Below, in pieces: positions 6,925-14,032 of a stretch of 17,922 nucleotides of DNA. Each line of letters starts with the position of its first letter. Within the stretch, counting starts at the first letter, position 1. The notes below the pieces were generated by a model, which had not been told where the DNA came from, searched no databases, and saw nothing but the letters and a program-made list of their open reading frames with translations. The translations under genes and the position numbers were made by a program. Origin of the DNA: DATKDU01 sp035512595 (GTDB lineage: Bacteria > Planctomycetota > Planctomycetia > Pirellulales > Pirellulaceae). The stretch covers positions 1 through 17,922 of the forward strand of contig DATKDU010000054.1 in the NCBI GenBank assembly GCA_035512595.1, written 5' to 3'.

Positions 6925-8070
6925 ATGACTTCCGCGTCCCCGTCCCCGCAGGATCGTCCCCTGGCCGCGCAGCCGCTGGAGGTTGCTGAGCGATGCTGGA
7001 TGATCGGTTATCGCAATCCGTCCTCGCTGCTGCAGTGCAACACCTATCTGCGACAGTTTGCCGGCGCCAGGCAGGGGACCAGCATCTGCATCGATCCTGG
7101 GTCCCAATTCGACTCGGCGGTCATCGAGTCGAACCTGGCGACGCTGACTGGCAACGGCGGGCTCGACTACATCACCGTCAATCACCAGGATCCCGACGTT
7201 ACGGGGAACCTGCCAGCCCTCTGCGAACGCAATCCGGCGGCGACGGTAATGGTGACGGCCGATACGTGGCGGCTTGTCCAGCACCTGCGCGTTCGCCCCG
7301 GGCAGCTCAACTTTGCCCCGGCCCTGGGCAGCCGCGTGCTTTCCCTCGCAGGGGGCATTGTCTGGCAGCCTGTCCCCACGCCGTTTTGCCACTTCCGCGG
7401 GGCCATGGCCTTCTATGACCCGGAGGCAAGAATCCTGTTCAGTGGGGACTTGTTCGGCGGGCTCAATCTGCTTGGCCGCGTCCATTTGTTCGCAGAAGAA
7501 GCCGACTGGGCAGGCATCGCCCACTTTCATCAGATTTATATGCCGACGCGGGAAGTGCTGCGCTATGCAGTCCGGCAGATTCGCGCACTGACGCCGGCCG
7601 TCGAGATCATCGCACCCCAACATGGCCACGTCATCGCCGGCGAGCTGGTGCCGCTGTTTCTCGAGCGGCTGGAGAATCTGCTGGTGGGGAGCGATCTGTT
7701 GGCCCTGGAGCTCGATGAGAAGTTCACCGCGGAGTACGGCGAACTCGTGGACTTGCTTATCGGTTACGCCCGAGAAGTTATGGGGGCGGCGGAGGTCGAG
7801 CGGCGGTTGATTGCCACGACCATTATCGACGGACTGGAGGAATGTCTGGCCGCCGACGGACTTGAATGGCGCGTCACTGGGGCAGGCTATTCCTGCGCCA
7901 CCCGGGTGTTTGCCCGTCTGGCCGCCGACGAAGAACACTCCTTCGTGAGCGAGCTCCGCGATCGGGTGCTCCGCTTCTGTTCGCAGCGCAGCGTCCCCGT
8001 GCCGCCGGTCGGCTGGGGGCTGGAGGAAGGAAGCAGGCAGCAATCAGGTGTCAGCAGATTTGACTCCTGA
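6925..8070 (+). CDS. ODP-type metallo-beta-lactamase-fold diiron protein
   Basis: The N-terminal 240 residues form an MBL fold of the flavodiiron/ODP type. H87-x-D89-x-D91 lies in VNHQDPD, H156 in FCHFRGAMAF, D175 in LFSGDLFGG, and H233 in PQHGHV, replacing the HxHxDH motif of hydrolases. This family binds a diiron site used for O2/NO reduction (flavodiiron proteins) or O2 sensing (ODP). The C-terminal 140 residues show no flavodoxin FMN-binding loop and I do not recognise them. The last 15 residues are low-quality and run toward an intergenic repeat. GAGGAG lies 8 nt before the ATG. It follows the radical SAM gene, so it may be in the same unit. Without a flavodoxin domain, a sensor or partner-dependent reductase is more likely than a self-contained NO reductase. 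Confidence 0.8.
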   Translation: MTSASPSPQDRPLAAQPLEVAERCWMIGYRNPSSLLQCNTYLRQFAGARQGTSICIDPGSQFDSAVIESNLATLTGNGGLDYITVNHQDPDVTGNLPALCERNPAATVMVTADTWRLVQHLRVRPGQLNFAPALGSRVLSLAGGIVWQPVPTPFCHFRGAMAFYDPEARILFSGDLFGGLNLLGRVHLFAEEADWAGIAHFHQIYMPTREVLRYAVRQIRALTPAVEIIAPQHGHVIAGELVPLFLERLENLLVGSDLLALELDEKFTAEYGELVDLLIGYAREVMGAAEVERRLIATTIIDGLEECLAADGLEWRVTGAGYSCATRVFARLAADEEHSFVSELRDRVLRFCSQRSVPVPPVGWGLEEGSRQQSGVSRFDS

Positions 8071-8107
8071 GAGCATGTGAAACAAACGGCAGCGGGGACT
8101 ACCAAAC

Positions 8108-8207
8108 AATGCAAAATGTCCAGTGCAAAATGCAAAAGTCAAAATGTGCCGATGAAACTGGCTCGCTGACTTTTGCAATTTGCATTTTGCATTGATCATT
8201 TTGCATT
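8108..8207. repeat. long imperfect palindrome of TGCAAAATGC units
   Basis: The left arm (8108-8140, AATGCAAAATG then GTGCAAAATGCAAA and AGTC) pairs with the right arm (8168-8207), interrupted by an extra TTGCAA and a few mismatches. The loop is about 27 nt. The A/T-rich TGCAAAATGC units contrast sharply with the flanking GC-rich DNA. In RNA it would form a strong hairpin and could block read-through from the ODP-type gene. It may also be a dispersed genomic repeat; this cannot be judged from one copy. Confidence 0.7.
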
Positions 8208-8365
8208 TCCGCCGATTGATTCACACGCTCTGACTCCTGCCGGCGCGCTCTGCCGGTCGTCAGCGCGCGCCAAGTGTGTCAGTAGAGCACAGTTTCAGCC
8301 CGGCAACTCTTTCTCGCGGGTAGGGCACACCGGCATCTGCCGACATTGTGAAAAAATGGACAACG

Positions 8366-8381
8366 TGGTCCGATTCTTGCT
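8366..8381 (+). promoter_or_regulatory. candidate sigma-54 (-24/-12) promoter for the NXR-like operon
   Basis: TGGTCCGATTCTTGCT matches the RpoN consensus TGGCACG-N4-TTGCW at 10 of 12 fixed positions. The invariant GG and GC are spaced exactly 10 nt apart. Transcription would start near 8392, about 43 nt before the cytochrome ATG. An activator site would be expected upstream; the 8242-8271 inverted repeat is a possible one. Confidence 0.5.
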
Positions 8382-8434
8382 CGGGGGGAAACCCATTGAC
8401 TCGTTTGGGTTTCCACTTCGTCAGGGAGGTCATC

Positions 8435-10153
8435 ATGTTGCGGCAGTCGGCGCACGGGGGCCTGAGACACGGGGGCCTGAGACACGGGGGCCTGAGACAG
8501 TCAGCAAGACTTTGCACCGCGATCGCACTTACTGGTCTCGGCTTGACCAGCGTCGCGTTCGGCCAGGACCCCGCTCCGACCGCCAACTCAGGCACGAACC
8601 TCACCGCCGGACAGAAACTGTACGCGGTGCACTGTGCCGGCTGTCACGGCACTGCGGGTGACGGCAAAGGGGTCGCGACGCTCTTCCTGTACCCCAAGCC
8701 GCGCGATTTCCGCCGCGGAAAATTCCGCCTGGTCAGCACGATCAAGGGGGCGCCGACGCGAGAAGACCTGAATGCCGTCATGCTTCGCGGCATGCCCGGC
8801 TCGTCAATGCCCTCCTGGGGCCATCTGCCCCAGAAGGACCGCGATCTGATCCTGGATGAAGTCGTCCGGCTCTACCGCGAAGGGGCGGCGGACCGCTATA
8901 TCGCTAACCTCAAGGACCAGGAGCAGCTCACCGACGAGGAGATCAAGGCCGACGACGTGCAAGAGGAGATCAAGGAATTCGTCCAGCGGCAGACGACGCC
9001 GGAAGAAATTGCCGAGGTCCCCGAGCTGCCGAAGGGTGACGCCGCCGCCGTCTCCCGCGGCAAGGAGCTGTACGTCAAGCAAAGCTGCCACTCCTGCCAC
9101 GGCAACGAAGGGAAGGGGGACGGCGCGGCGAAAATGATCGACGACGAAGGCTTCGCCACCCGGCCCCGCGACCTGACTCGCGGCATTTACAAGGGGGGGG
9201 ACGACCTGGCCTCCCTCTACCGCCGCATCTACTACGGCATGCCGGGGACGCCGATGCCGGCCTCGAAGAACCTGACCCCCGAACAAACGGCGGACATGAT
9301 TCATTTCCTCCGTTCGCTTTCGACCGAAGAAACACGCGAGCGGTCGATTCTCAAGCGTGAAAAGATCGTGGCCAAGAAAGTCGCGGCATTGCCAGCCGAT
9401 TCCGACCCCACCGCCTGGCAGGCCGCTGCGCCGGTCGAAATCCGGCTAATGCCGCTCTGGTGGCGGGACGACGCGATCTTTTCGCTGAAAGTCCAGGCGG
9501 TGCATGACGGCCGGGACATCGCCCTGCGGCTGGAGTGGGAAGACTCGACGGCCGACACGCACGCCGGGAAGACCGAAGCCTTCAAGGACGCGGCGGCGAT
9601 GGAGCTTGTAGCCGGCGGCGACGAGCTTTTTCTGGGAATGGGCGGGACCAGTACGCCGGTGGACCTGTGGATGTGGGACGCCGACCGCGGGCAAAAGGGG
9701 GGCGATCTCGAGGAGGTGAATCCGCGGATCGTCGTTGACCAGTATCCGTTCAGCGAAGCGTCGGTGGAAACGGCCGAATTCGCCCGCCAAGGGACCAAGA
9801 CCTCCCAGCAACCAGATGTTTCGCTCCCCGCTAAGGCTGCGGGGAATCAGGTCGTTCGTTCAGCACCGTATCCGACGGGAGGAAGCTCGCTGTCGGCTGC
9901 CGGTCCCGGATCGACCACCTTCCGTTTCGTGAAAAGCCAATTGGTCGTCGCCTCGGCCAGGTACAGCAAGGGGCGATGGACTGTCCTCTTGCGGCGTACC
10001 CTCGACGCCGGTGCGGCGGAAAACGGGATCCGTCTGGCCCCCGGTCAGACTGCGTCCGTTGCCTTTGCGGTTTGGGACGGAGCCCACCGCGATCGCAACG
10101 GGCAAAAGCAAGTCTCGATCTGGCAAGACCTCGTTCTGGAAGCGCCACGCTAA
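8435..10153 (+). CDS. three-haem electron-transfer subunit: two cytochrome c domains fused to an ethylbenzene-dehydrogenase-type haem domain (NxrC-like)
   Basis: This 572-residue protein has an N-terminal signal peptide (cleavage near AFGQ) and two class I cytochrome c domains. Their haem motifs are C67-x2-C70-H71 and C218-x2-C221-H222, with candidate axial methionines in GMPGSSMP and GMPGTPMP. The region from about 306 to 572 resembles the gamma subunit of ethylbenzene dehydrogenase, NXR and related enzymes. M402 (LFLGMGG) and K558 (GQKQVSIW) sit at the expected haem b ligand positions. This would carry electrons between the beta-subunit Fe-S clusters and periplasmic cytochromes. I chose the ATG at 8435 (GGGAGG 5 nt upstream) rather than the upstream ATG at 8348, which gives no signal peptide at the N-terminus. 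It leads the operon, 16 nt before the catalytic subunit. A Ser/Pro/Gly-rich insert splits the haem b domain (about 455-490). Confidence 0.85.
   Translation: MLRQSAHGGLRHGGLRHGGLRQSARLCTAIALTGLGLTSVAFGQDPAPTANSGTNLTAGQKLYAVHCAGCHGTAGDGKGVATLFLYPKPRDFRRGKFRLVSTIKGAPTREDLNAVMLRGMPGSSMPSWGHLPQKDRDLILDEVVRLYREGAADRYIANLKDQEQLTDEEIKADDVQEEIKEFVQRQTTPEEIAEVPELPKGDAAAVSRGKELYVKQSCHSCHGNEGKGDGAAKMIDDEGFATRPRDLTRGIYKGGDDLASLYRRIYYGMPGTPMPASKNLTPEQTADMIHFLRSLSTEETRERSILKREKIVAKKVAALPADSDPTAWQAAAPVEIRLMPLWWRDDAIFSLKVQAVHDGRDIALRLEWEDSTADTHAGKTEAFKDAAAMELVAGGDELFLGMGGTSTPVDLWMWDADRGQKGGDLEEVNPRIVVDQYPFSEASVETAEFARQGTKTSQQPDVSLPAKAAGNQVVRSAPYPTGGSSLSAAGPGSTTFRFVKSQLVVASARYSKGRWTVLLRRTLDAGAAENGIRLAPGQTASVAFAVWDGAHRDRNGQKQVSIWQDLVLEAPR
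8453..8497 (+). repeat. three perfect 15-bp tandem repeats in the signal-peptide coding region
   Basis: CACGGGGGCCTGAGA occurs three times without a mismatch and encodes HGGLR three times, just before the hydrophobic core of the cytochrome signal peptide. The unit is a multiple of three, so copy-number change keeps the frame. Confidence 0.9.
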
Positions 10154-10169
10154 TCCAAAGGAATCGCCG

Positions 10170-13100
10170 ATGTCCGTCTCGCGTCGCAACTTCCTCAAGA
10201 CGTGCCTGGCCGGTGGAGCGAGCCTGCTTGCCGCCGGTCCGCAGGCGTGGGCCTTCGAGCCGGTCAGCATCGAAAACCCGCTCGGGAGCTACCCCAACCG
10301 CGATTGGGAAAAGATCTACCTCGACCAATACGGTTACGACAGCACCTTTACCTGGGTGTGCGGTCCCAACGATACCCACATGTGCCGCCTGCGAGCATTC
10401 GTCCGCAACGGTGTCATGGTCCGCAGCGAGCAGAACTACGACCACGAGCGGTGCGGCGACTTGTACGGCAACACGGCAACGAAAGCCTGGAACCCGCGCG
10501 GCTGCCCAAAGGGGTACACGATGCAGCGCCGCGTGTACGGGCCGTATCGCCTCAAGGGTCCTGTTGTCAGGAAGGGATGGAAAGAGTGGGCCGATGCCGG
10601 CTTCCCGTCCCTCTCCGACAAACCCGAGTTGCGGACGCAGTACAAGTTCGACGACCGGGGCAACGACAGCTTCGTGCGCGTGAGCTGGGACGAGGTGTTT
10701 GAGTACCTGGCGGACGGAATGACCGCGGTCGCCCGTACGTACAGCGGGGCGGAAGGCGTAGCACGCCTGCAAAAAGACGGGTACGAACCACTGATGATCG
10801 ATCAGGTTGAGGGGGCCGGCACGCGCACGATCAAGGTCGGCTCTAACCTCCCCATTCACGGCCTGGTAGGAAAATTCGGCATCTACCGCCTGGCCAACCT
10901 GCTCGGCCTCGTGGACCATCATGTGCGCGGCGTCCCTCCCGAGAAGGCGCGCGGCGCCCGCGACTGGAACGAGTACACCTGGCGCGGCGATCAGGCGCCG
11001 GGACATCCGTTCGTCCACGGCCTGCAAACGTCCGACATGGACATGAACGATCTGCGGTTCTCGAAGCTGGTCATCCAGATCGGCAAGAACCTGATCGAGA
11101 ACAAAATGCCGGAGTCGCACTGGCTCAACGAGGTGATGGAGCGCGGCGGCAAGCTGGTGGATATCGCCCCCGAGTACAACTGCCCCAGCACGAAGTCCGA
11201 CTATTGGCTGGCGGTCCGGCCGGGGCTCTCCGACACAGCGGTGCTCTTGGCGGTCACGAAAATCCTGATCGACAACAAGTGGTACAAACCCAACTTCTGC
11301 CGCCGGTTTACCGATTTTCCGCTGCTGGTGCGGACCGACACGCTGGCAAGGCTGCGTCCGCAGGACGTGAATGCCGACTACCGCCCGAAGGACATCTCTG
11401 CGGGGCCGTCGTACAAGATTCAGGGGCTGACCGACGAGCAGCGCCAGCGGATCGGCGACTTCTGCGTGTGGGACGAAGAACGCAAGCAGGTGGCGTTCCT
11501 TTCGCGCGACGAGGTCGGCGAGAAGCTTACGGTACCCGCTGCGCTGGAAGGGGTCTTCCAAATCAAGCTGGCAAGCGGCGAGACCGTCGAAGTGATGACC
11601 GTCCTGGAGATGTACAAGCGGCATTTGCGCGACTACGACCCGGAAACCGCAGCAGAAATCTCTGGCGCGCCGGCCGACCTCATCCGCCGCTTGGCGGAGG
11701 ACATCTGGAAGACGACCGAGGTGGGGCATCCGGTAGCGATCCACATCGGCGAAGGGATCAACCACTACTTTCACGCGACGCTGCACAACCGGGCGTCGTA
11801 CCTCCCGCTGATGCTCACCGGCAACATCGGCAAGCATGGAGCGGGGGGCTTCACCTGGGCCGGCAATTACAAGGGGGCCCTGTTTCAGGCCTCGCCGTGG
11901 AGCGGCCCCGGCGCCGCCAGCTACGTCGCGGAAGATCCGTTCGCACCTGTGCTCGATGAGCAGGCGCGGATCACGCATCACGAGCTGCGCCACACCAGCG
12001 ACGGCGAAGATCCCTCCTACTGGGCCTGCGGCGAACGAACGCAGACGGTGGACCTGCCCAACGGCGGCAAAAGGACGTTCACAGGCAAGACGCACGTGCC
12101 GACCCCCACGAAATGCCTTTGGTACAACAACGCCAACTTCATCAACCAGTCCAAGTGGGTCTACAACCTGATCGTCAATGTGCTGCCGAAGATGGATCTC
12201 ATCATCGACCAGCAGATCGAGTGGACCGGCTCGGCCGAATATTCCGATATCGTCGTGCCGGTGAATTCGTGGGTCGAGTTCGAAGACTACGAGTGCGGCG
12301 GCTCGTGCTCCAATCCGTTCCTTCAGGTCTGGAAAGGGGGAATCAAGCCGGTTCACGATTCGATCGACGATGCGGCCGTGTTTGCCGGCGTGGCTCGCGC
12401 CTGGGCCAGGCGGCTGGGCGACCAGCGATTTGCCGACTACTTCAAGTTCGTCACCGAGAAGAAGGCCAAGGTCTACATCCAGCGCGTGTTCGACAACTCG
12501 ACCACGACCCGCGGCAAGGACGGACCGTACAATGTCGATCGGATGATTGCCGGCGAGTACGGCGGCGAACCCGGTGCGGCGCTGATGCTCTTTCGCACCT
12601 ACCCGCGCGTCCCCTTCTACGAGCAGATTCACGACTCGATCCCATTCTACACCGACAGCGGCCGGCTCTCCTCCTACTGCGATCTGCCCGAGGCGATCGA
12701 GTACGGCGAGAACCTGATCGTCCATCGCGAAGGGGTCGAGGCCACGCCGTATCTCCCCAACGTCATTGTTTCCAGCAGCCCCTTCATCCGCCCGGCCGAC
12801 TACGGCATTGCCCGAGATACGCTCGATCCGGCGCTGCGCGAGGTCCGCAACTTGAAAATGACGTGGGCGGAGGTCAAGGAAACCGTCAACCCGCTGTGGG
12901 CTCAGGGATATCGGTTCTTCTGCACGACCCCCAAGAGCCGCCACTCGACGCACTCGTCGTGGTCTACCGTGGATTGGCACTGGATCTGGAGCGACAGTTT
13001 TGGCGATCCGCACCGCACCGACAAGCGGGCCCCCGGGGTTGCCGACCGGCAGATTCACGTCAATCCGCAGGCGGGCAAGGACATGGGTCTCAATGAAGGG

Positions 13101-13637
13101 GACTACGTCTGGGTCGATGCCAACGAGATCGACCGGCCGTACATCGGCTGGAAGGACGACGACGGTCCGCGGAAGAAGGCCTTCCGCTGCATGGTCCGCG
13201 TCGTGTTCCATCCGGGACTGCCCTACAACTTCACGATCCTCAAGCACACGGGGTGGATCGCTACGGAGCGTTCCGTCAAAGCCCATGAGACGCGGGCGGA
13301 CGGCCGGGCTTTGGCGGCCGAGACCGGCTATCAGGCGAGCTATCGCTACGGCTCGCATCAGAGCATCACCCGAAACTGGATGATGCCGATCCACCAGACC
13401 GACACGCTGTTCCACAAGAAGACCGGCGGCATGGCCTTCGTGTTCGGGGCCGACGTGGACAACCACGCGATTAACACGGTGCCGAAAGAAACGCTCGTCC
13501 GCATCACCAAGGCGGAAGAGGGCGGCATCGGCGGCCAAGGGAAATGGAAGCCGGCTGAAAGTGCGTATGCACCAGTGTCGGTGTCCCCGGCGAATCTTCA
13601 ATACCTCACTGGCCAGTTCGTTCGCGTGGAGGGTTAA
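10170..13637 (+). CDS. nxrA: NXR/periplasmic nitrate reductase-family molybdopterin catalytic subunit (NxrA-like)
   Basis: This 1155-residue protein of the DMSO reductase family (type II) would carry the Mo-bisPGD cofactor and one Fe-S cluster (FS0). The Tat signal SRRNFLK (residues 4-10) leads to a cleavage area at AWAFEP, so it acts outside the cytoplasm. The segments WEKIYLDQYGYDSTFTWVC, VRSEQNYDH, RRVYGPYRLK, GKNLIENKMPESHW and FTDFPLLVRTDTL match what I remember of Nitrospira and anammox NxrA, and the length is nearly the same (about 1150). Candidate FS0 cysteines are C64, C72 (C-x7-C) and C112. D249 (GLVDHH) is at the probable Mo-ligand position. AAAGGA lies 8 nt before the ATG at 10170. 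The reaction is most likely nitrite/nitrate interconversion, but the direction and the substrate are not proven; chlorate or selenate enzymes are more distant alternatives. It is followed after 2 nt by an unknown gene. Confidence 0.85.
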   Translation: MSVSRRNFLKTCLAGGASLLAAGPQAWAFEPVSIENPLGSYPNRDWEKIYLDQYGYDSTFTWVCGPNDTHMCRLRAFVRNGVMVRSEQNYDHERCGDLYGNTATKAWNPRGCPKGYTMQRRVYGPYRLKGPVVRKGWKEWADAGFPSLSDKPELRTQYKFDDRGNDSFVRVSWDEVFEYLADGMTAVARTYSGAEGVARLQKDGYEPLMIDQVEGAGTRTIKVGSNLPIHGLVGKFGIYRLANLLGLVDHHVRGVPPEKARGARDWNEYTWRGDQAPGHPFVHGLQTSDMDMNDLRFSKLVIQIGKNLIENKMPESHWLNEVMERGGKLVDIAPEYNCPSTKSDYWLAVRPGLSDTAVLLAVTKILIDNKWYKPNFCRRFTDFPLLVRTDTLARLRPQDVNADYRPKDISAGPSYKIQGLTDEQRQRIGDFCVWDEERKQVAFLSRDEVGEKLTVPAALEGVFQIKLASGETVEVMTVLEMYKRHLRDYDPETAAEISGAPADLIRRLAEDIWKTTEVGHPVAIHIGEGINHYFHATLHNRASYLPLMLTGNIGKHGAGGFTWAGNYKGALFQASPWSGPGAASYVAEDPFAPVLDEQARITHHELRHTSDGEDPSYWACGERTQTVDLPNGGKRTFTGKTHVPTPTKCLWYNNANFINQSKWVYNLIVNVLPKMDLIIDQQIEWTGSAEYSDIVVPVNSWVEFEDYECGGSCSNPFLQVWKGGIKPVHDSIDDAAVFAGVARAWARRLGDQRFADYFKFVTEKKAKVYIQRVFDNSTTTRGKDGPYNVDRMIAGEYGGEPGAALMLFRTYPRVPFYEQIHDSIPFYTDSGRLSSYCDLPEAIEYGENLIVHREGVEATPYLPNVIVSSSPFIRPADYGIARDTLDPALREVRNLKMTWAEVKETVNPLWAQGYRFFCTTPKSRHSTHSSWSTVDWHWIWSDSFGDPHRTDKRAPGVADRQIHVNPQAGKDMGLNEGDYVWVDANEIDRPYIGWKDDDGPRKKAFRCMVRVVFHPGLPYNFTILKHTGWIATERSVKAHETRADGRALAAETGYQASYRYGSHQSITRNWMMPIHQTDTLFHKKTGGMAFVFGADVDNHAINTVPKETLVRITKAEEGGIGGQGKWKPAESAYAPVSVSPANLQYLTGQFVRVEG

Positions 13638-13639
13638 CC

Positions 13640-14032
13640 ATGCTGCCTGACCTGTCGAATGCGGTGCCCAAAATTCATCCGGCGACCCGCGGCATTGAGC
13701 CCGAAGACCCGCTGAACCTGCATGCGGTCGAGGTCGACGGCGACCCGCAAATCATGCTGCAAATGCTGGTCGAGGATTACGCCCGCATGGGCTTTGGCCT
13801 GGAGGAGTTGATGAATCTCTGCCGCCAGCCGTTCTACGTCGGGCTGCACGGGTTGTGGCTGCGGTACGGGGAGGAGGCTTTACGCCAAAGGCTGAGCGGA
13901 ATCCTGTCGCGATGCGGCGTGTTCCGCACCGTCGTTCGCGAAGCTCCGCCTGTCGCAGCCTTGAGCGGGGTACCGCGGGACCTCTTGCAAATCGAAGCTG
14001 CCACGTCGCTGGAAAGGGATCATCATGCCTAG
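13640..14032 (+). CDS. uncharacterised 130-residue protein between alpha and beta subunit genes
   Basis: I do not recognise this family. The 130-residue product has no signal peptide, no metal-binding cysteine cluster (two lone Cys: NLCRQP and SRCGVF) and no membrane segment. The middle, from DPQIMLQMLVEDYARMGFG through LEELMNLCRQPFYVGLHGL to GEEALRQRLSGILSRCG, is compact and helical, probably the conserved core. GGAGG lies 7 nt before the ATG. The gene starts 2 nt after the catalytic subunit and overlaps the Fe-S subunit start by 8 nt, so translation of all three is probably coupled. That placement suggests an assembly factor, an escort for the alpha-beta pair before Tat export, or a small structural subunit. 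It is the least explained part of the operon. Confidence 0.8.
   Translation: MLPDLSNAVPKIHPATRGIEPEDPLNLHAVEVDGDPQIMLQMLVEDYARMGFGLEELMNLCRQPFYVGLHGLWLRYGEEALRQRLSGILSRCGVFRTVVREAPPVAALSGVPRDLLQIEAATSLERDHHA

Larger units (their letters stand above)
8071..8434. other. intergenic region upstream of the NXR-like operon
   Basis: About 364 nt separate the ODP-type gene from the cytochrome gene. It contains the long A/T-rich palindrome (8108-8207), a GGCGCGC/GCGCGCC inverted repeat (8242-8248 and 8265-8271) and the sigma-54 promoter candidate (8366-8381). A 9-bp direct repeat TGACTCCTG (8061-8069 and 8231-8239) brackets the palindrome. No coding sequence is supported. Confidence 0.6.

Noticed and set aside
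6694..8043. 449-codon minus-strand open frame
   Set aside because: Antisense shadow of the ODP-type gene, with no recognisable protein features.
9831..13601. 1256-codon open frame on the minus strand
   Set aside because: It lies antisense to the NxrA-like gene and the end of the cytochrome gene. The translation is Arg/Val/Asp-rich with no known motifs, a typical shadow of high-GC codon use.
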